Assembly: GCA_015485235.1 (NCBI GenBank)
Contig: WFTX01000277.1
Location: 1 to 7,694 of the forward strand
Source: Nitrospirota bacterium
GTDB taxonomy: Bacteria > Nitrospirota > Thermodesulfovibrionia > Thermodesulfovibrionales > JdFR-85
Length of the DNA: 7,694 nt
Reading direction: 5' to 3'
Below are positions 6,168 through 7,694 of this stretch, in pieces. The notes beneath the pieces are model-generated. The model saw nothing but the letters and a program-made list of their open reading frames with translations. It made no database searches and was not told the origin of the DNA. A program made the translations under genes and the position numbers. The number at the start of each line of letters is the position of its first letter. Position 1 is the stretch's first letter.

Positions 6168-6276
6168 GATTTTAGAAATAGAGAGGTTTCTGATAGATAT
6201 ACATTTGTCACAGACTGATGTGTGGGATTAGGCATCCTTATAATATTGCAAAGGGTGCGTGAAAGGGGGGTTGTAG

Positions 6277-6852
6277 ATGTTAACACTTGGCATCATTCCA
6301 AAGAGCTATCCTCTGAAACTCACCCTGTACATCCTTCTGGTAATATTCGCAGGAGGGCTGATTTCCTTTATCCTCATATATCAGAGCGGAAATATACTGA
6401 TTGGAAAGTCATATACAGAAGGAATCAGGAACCTGGCGGCGATGAAAGGCCTGATCGTCCAGAAAAGCATGATAATTTACCTCTTGTCCTCCATCCTTGT
6501 AATATCCGGTGTTATTGTTATCACGCTTTTTTATTCACACAGAGTGGCGGGGCCTTTATACCGGCTCTCTGTTGCGGCAAGGGAGATCTCGGAGGGGGAG
6601 CTCTCTTCACCTGTCAGACTCCGCAAGTCTGATGTCGTGCATCCCCTTGCTGAAACACTTAACGAGGTTTCAGAAAGCCATAGTCAAACAATCAATCAAA
6701 TCATCTCGGCTGCCATCTCGCTTGAAAAGGCTTCACTCAAACTGCAGGATGCACTTAACCAAAAGGATGATGTGTCCTTTGATTCGCTCATAGAGGAATT
6801 ATCCAGACAGAATAAGGAACTGAAAAGAATCATCAACAAGATAAGGTTGTGA
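6277..6852 (+). CDS. HAMP-domain membrane protein without an output domain
   Basis: 191 residues from ATG at 6277, preceded by AAAGGGGGG six bases upstream. TM1 (about 14-36), a periplasmic loop of only about 28 residues, TM2 (about 66-86), then a HAMP segment (about 87-138; HRVAGPLYRL and REISEGEL are typical), ending in a helical, charged, coiled-coil-like tail. No kinase, methyl-accepting or cyclase domain follows. HAMP domains normally relay signals between membrane helices and an output domain, so here it probably works through a partner or as a structural membrane adaptor. The cytochrome gene starts 2 bases after its stop, which implies co-translation and a shared job, perhaps anchoring or regulating the electron-transfer protein. 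The partner and mechanism are inference. Confidence 0.85.
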   Translation: MLTLGIIPKSYPLKLTLYILLVIFAGGLISFILIYQSGNILIGKSYTEGIRNLAAMKGLIVQKSMIIYLLSSILVISGVIVITLFYSHRVAGPLYRLSVAAREISEGELSSPVRLRKSDVVHPLAETLNEVSESHSQTINQIISAAISLEKASLKLQDALNQKDDVSFDSLIEELSRQNKELKRIINKIRL

Positions 6853-6854
6853 AA

Positions 6855-7673
6855 ATGAAGATCAAGGCCAAAGTCTTATTTGGCGTTGGTGTTTTTTTGC
6901 TTATCGCTGTCGGTTACAGTCTTATCAAGGGACCTCACGATTTTGAAAAGGATGAATGTTCCAAATGTCACATTAGTGATCCAAGAGGAAAGAAGTCTCC
7001 TCTCCCCCTTGTTGCCTCAGAGAAGGAACTCTGCAGTGATTGTCACAACACCATGGATGCTCTTCTGAACCATCCTGTTGATGTAGTTCCTGTAAGGGCA
7101 GAGATTCCTCCTGACATGCCTCTGACCATGGAAGGTACCATCTCCTGCTCTACCTGCCATGATATTCATTCTTCCTACAGGACTCCCTTCGGAAATCCTA
7201 CTCACTTTCTCAGGCGACAGGAACAAGGGAGGCTCTACTGTGCAGTCTGTCATACGGATAAGGGAGGAAAGGGAAAGATGGGACATGCAGAGACATTTGA
7301 AACAGTCCATTACAGATTGAAGTATTATATAACCGACACCAGAAATACAATTGATCAGGTCTCTGCCGAATGCCTTTCCTGTCACGATGGTTCCCTTGGA
7401 AAGCTTTCACTGATTGGCACAGGCGTCTGGACACACAGGAATGATTTTATGGATTTTGATATGGGCATGCATCCCATCGGAGTTTATTACAGAGATGCCT
7501 TCAGGAAACACCCTGATGGTTACAAGCCGCCATCATTGCTGAATGAAAAGATAAAGCTCGTGAATGGTAAACTGAGTTGTGTATCCTGTCATGATATATA
7601 TTCCGATATTCCGATGAAACTTGTTCTTTCCAATGAGAGAAGCAGATTGTGCCTTGAGTGTCACATAAAATAG
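6855..7673 (+). CDS. membrane-anchored heptaheme cytochrome c (paired CXXCH type)
   Basis: 272 residues from ATG at 6855, with TAAGG 8 bases upstream. A GTG at 6849 would add two residues but sits too close to the ribosome site. Residues 5-24 are a hydrophobic segment with no obvious cleavage site, so the protein is probably tethered on the periplasmic face. Seven CXXCH heme-c sites have their first Cys at 35, 60, 98, 129, 173, 242 and 266. Six fall into three doublets of the paired-CXXCH type, with the fifth site (CLSCH, 173) unpaired. Spare histidines (for example in NHPV, DIHSS, PTHF, MHPIG, KHPDG) can provide the second axial ligands of bis-His hemes. It should carry electrons in the periplasm, for example from a quinol-oxidising complex to a terminal reductase or outer-membrane conduit; the actual partners are not visible. 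It requires a cytochrome c maturation system. Confidence 0.93.
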   Translation: MKIKAKVLFGVGVFLLIAVGYSLIKGPHDFEKDECSKCHISDPRGKKSPLPLVASEKELCSDCHNTMDALLNHPVDVVPVRAEIPPDMPLTMEGTISCSTCHDIHSSYRTPFGNPTHFLRRQEQGRLYCAVCHTDKGGKGKMGHAETFETVHYRLKYYITDTRNTIDQVSAECLSCHDGSLGKLSLIGTGVWTHRNDFMDFDMGMHPIGVYYRDAFRKHPDGYKPPSLLNEKIKLVNGKLSCVSCHDIYSDIPMKLVLSNERSRLCLECHIK

Positions 7674-7675
7674 AC

Positions 7676-7681
7676 GGGAGG
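7676..7681 (+). promoter_or_regulatory. ribosome binding site for the next gene
   Basis: GGGAGG lies 5 bases before ATG at 7687 and immediately after the cytochrome stop codon, which supports a third gene in the operon. Confidence 0.6.
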
Positions 7682-7686
7682 ATTTC

Positions 7687-7694
7687 ATGGAGAA
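7687..7694 (+). CDS. start of a third operon gene (partial, product unknown)
   Basis: ATG GAG AA runs off the window end. The good Shine-Dalgarno (GGGAGG, 5-base spacing) and the 13-base gap after the cytochrome stop make a real, co-transcribed gene likely. Nothing can be said of its product from two codons. In similar clusters a further cytochrome or a membrane quinol-oxidoreductase subunit is common. Confidence 0.5.

Larger units (their letters stand above)
5767..6276. other. 510-base divergent intergenic region
   Basis: No credible gene is seen here between the leftward HAD gene and the rightward HAMP gene. The flanks (about 5767-5880 and 6061-6180) are AT-rich. The core, about 5881-6020, is richer in GC and contains several inverted and direct repeats, described separately. 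It must hold promoters for both directions. The only convincing one I see is an extended -10 at 6159-6167. Confidence 0.7.

Noticed and set aside
6180..6276. GEMM (cyclic dinucleotide) riboswitch before the HAMP-cytochrome operon
   Set aside because: Such riboswitches occur before cytochrome genes in some anaerobes, but the conserved core (GCAAA...GACGCAAAG) is not present.
5767..6276. Sigma-54 promoter or insertion-sequence ends in the intergenic region
   Set aside because: No TGGCAC-N5-TTGC match, no paired terminal repeats with flanking target duplication, and no transposase fragment.
1..7694. tRNA, rRNA, CRISPR array or phage genes
   Set aside because: None of their characteristic sequences or repeat spacing was seen on either strand.

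Overview
The window looks like a stretch of chromosome from a Gram-negative, probably anaerobic bacterium. The evidence is a seven-heme membrane-anchored cytochrome, a two-membrane-pass HAMP protein, a PilB/GspE-type ATPase and a periplasmic-sensor histidine kinase. The style of the proteins suggests Nitrospirota (Thermodesulfovibrionia-like) or a deltaproteobacterial relative. That placement is an impression from protein features, not a phylogenetic result.

Layout. Bases 1-5766 are all coded on the minus strand. In transcription order (right to left) they are: a HAD-family phosphatase; a 59-residue zinc-ribbon protein; a PilB/GspE-family ATPase ending in a degenerate receiver domain; an OmpR-family response regulator; its overlapping HAMP histidine kinase; a small exported PepSY-like protein with three cysteines; and, at the left edge, the first 38 codons of a probable radical SAM enzyme. 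A 510-base intergenic region (5767-6276) separates this block from a divergent plus-strand operon. It contains a GC-richer core with nested inverted repeats. The plus-strand operon encodes a HAMP-only membrane protein, a heptaheme cytochrome c, and a third gene of which only the first codons are visible.

How the genes may work together. A 15-base element (TGAAGGAAATRTGAA on the plus strand; two TTCA units 11 bases apart on the coding strand) lies exactly 23 bases before the ATG of both the response regulator and the PepSY-like protein. This is the geometry of a PhoB/OmpR-type operator. It suggests that the regulator controls its own operon and separately drives the small exported protein, which would be the output, or a periplasmic feedback partner, of the sensor kinase. 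The kinase has Asp where nearly all relatives have the Mg-ATP-binding Asn of the N box, so it may be biased toward phosphatase activity. The ATPase carries a receiver-like tail without the phospho-acceptor Asp.

The window has no tRNA, rRNA, CRISPR array or complete mobile element that I could recognise.
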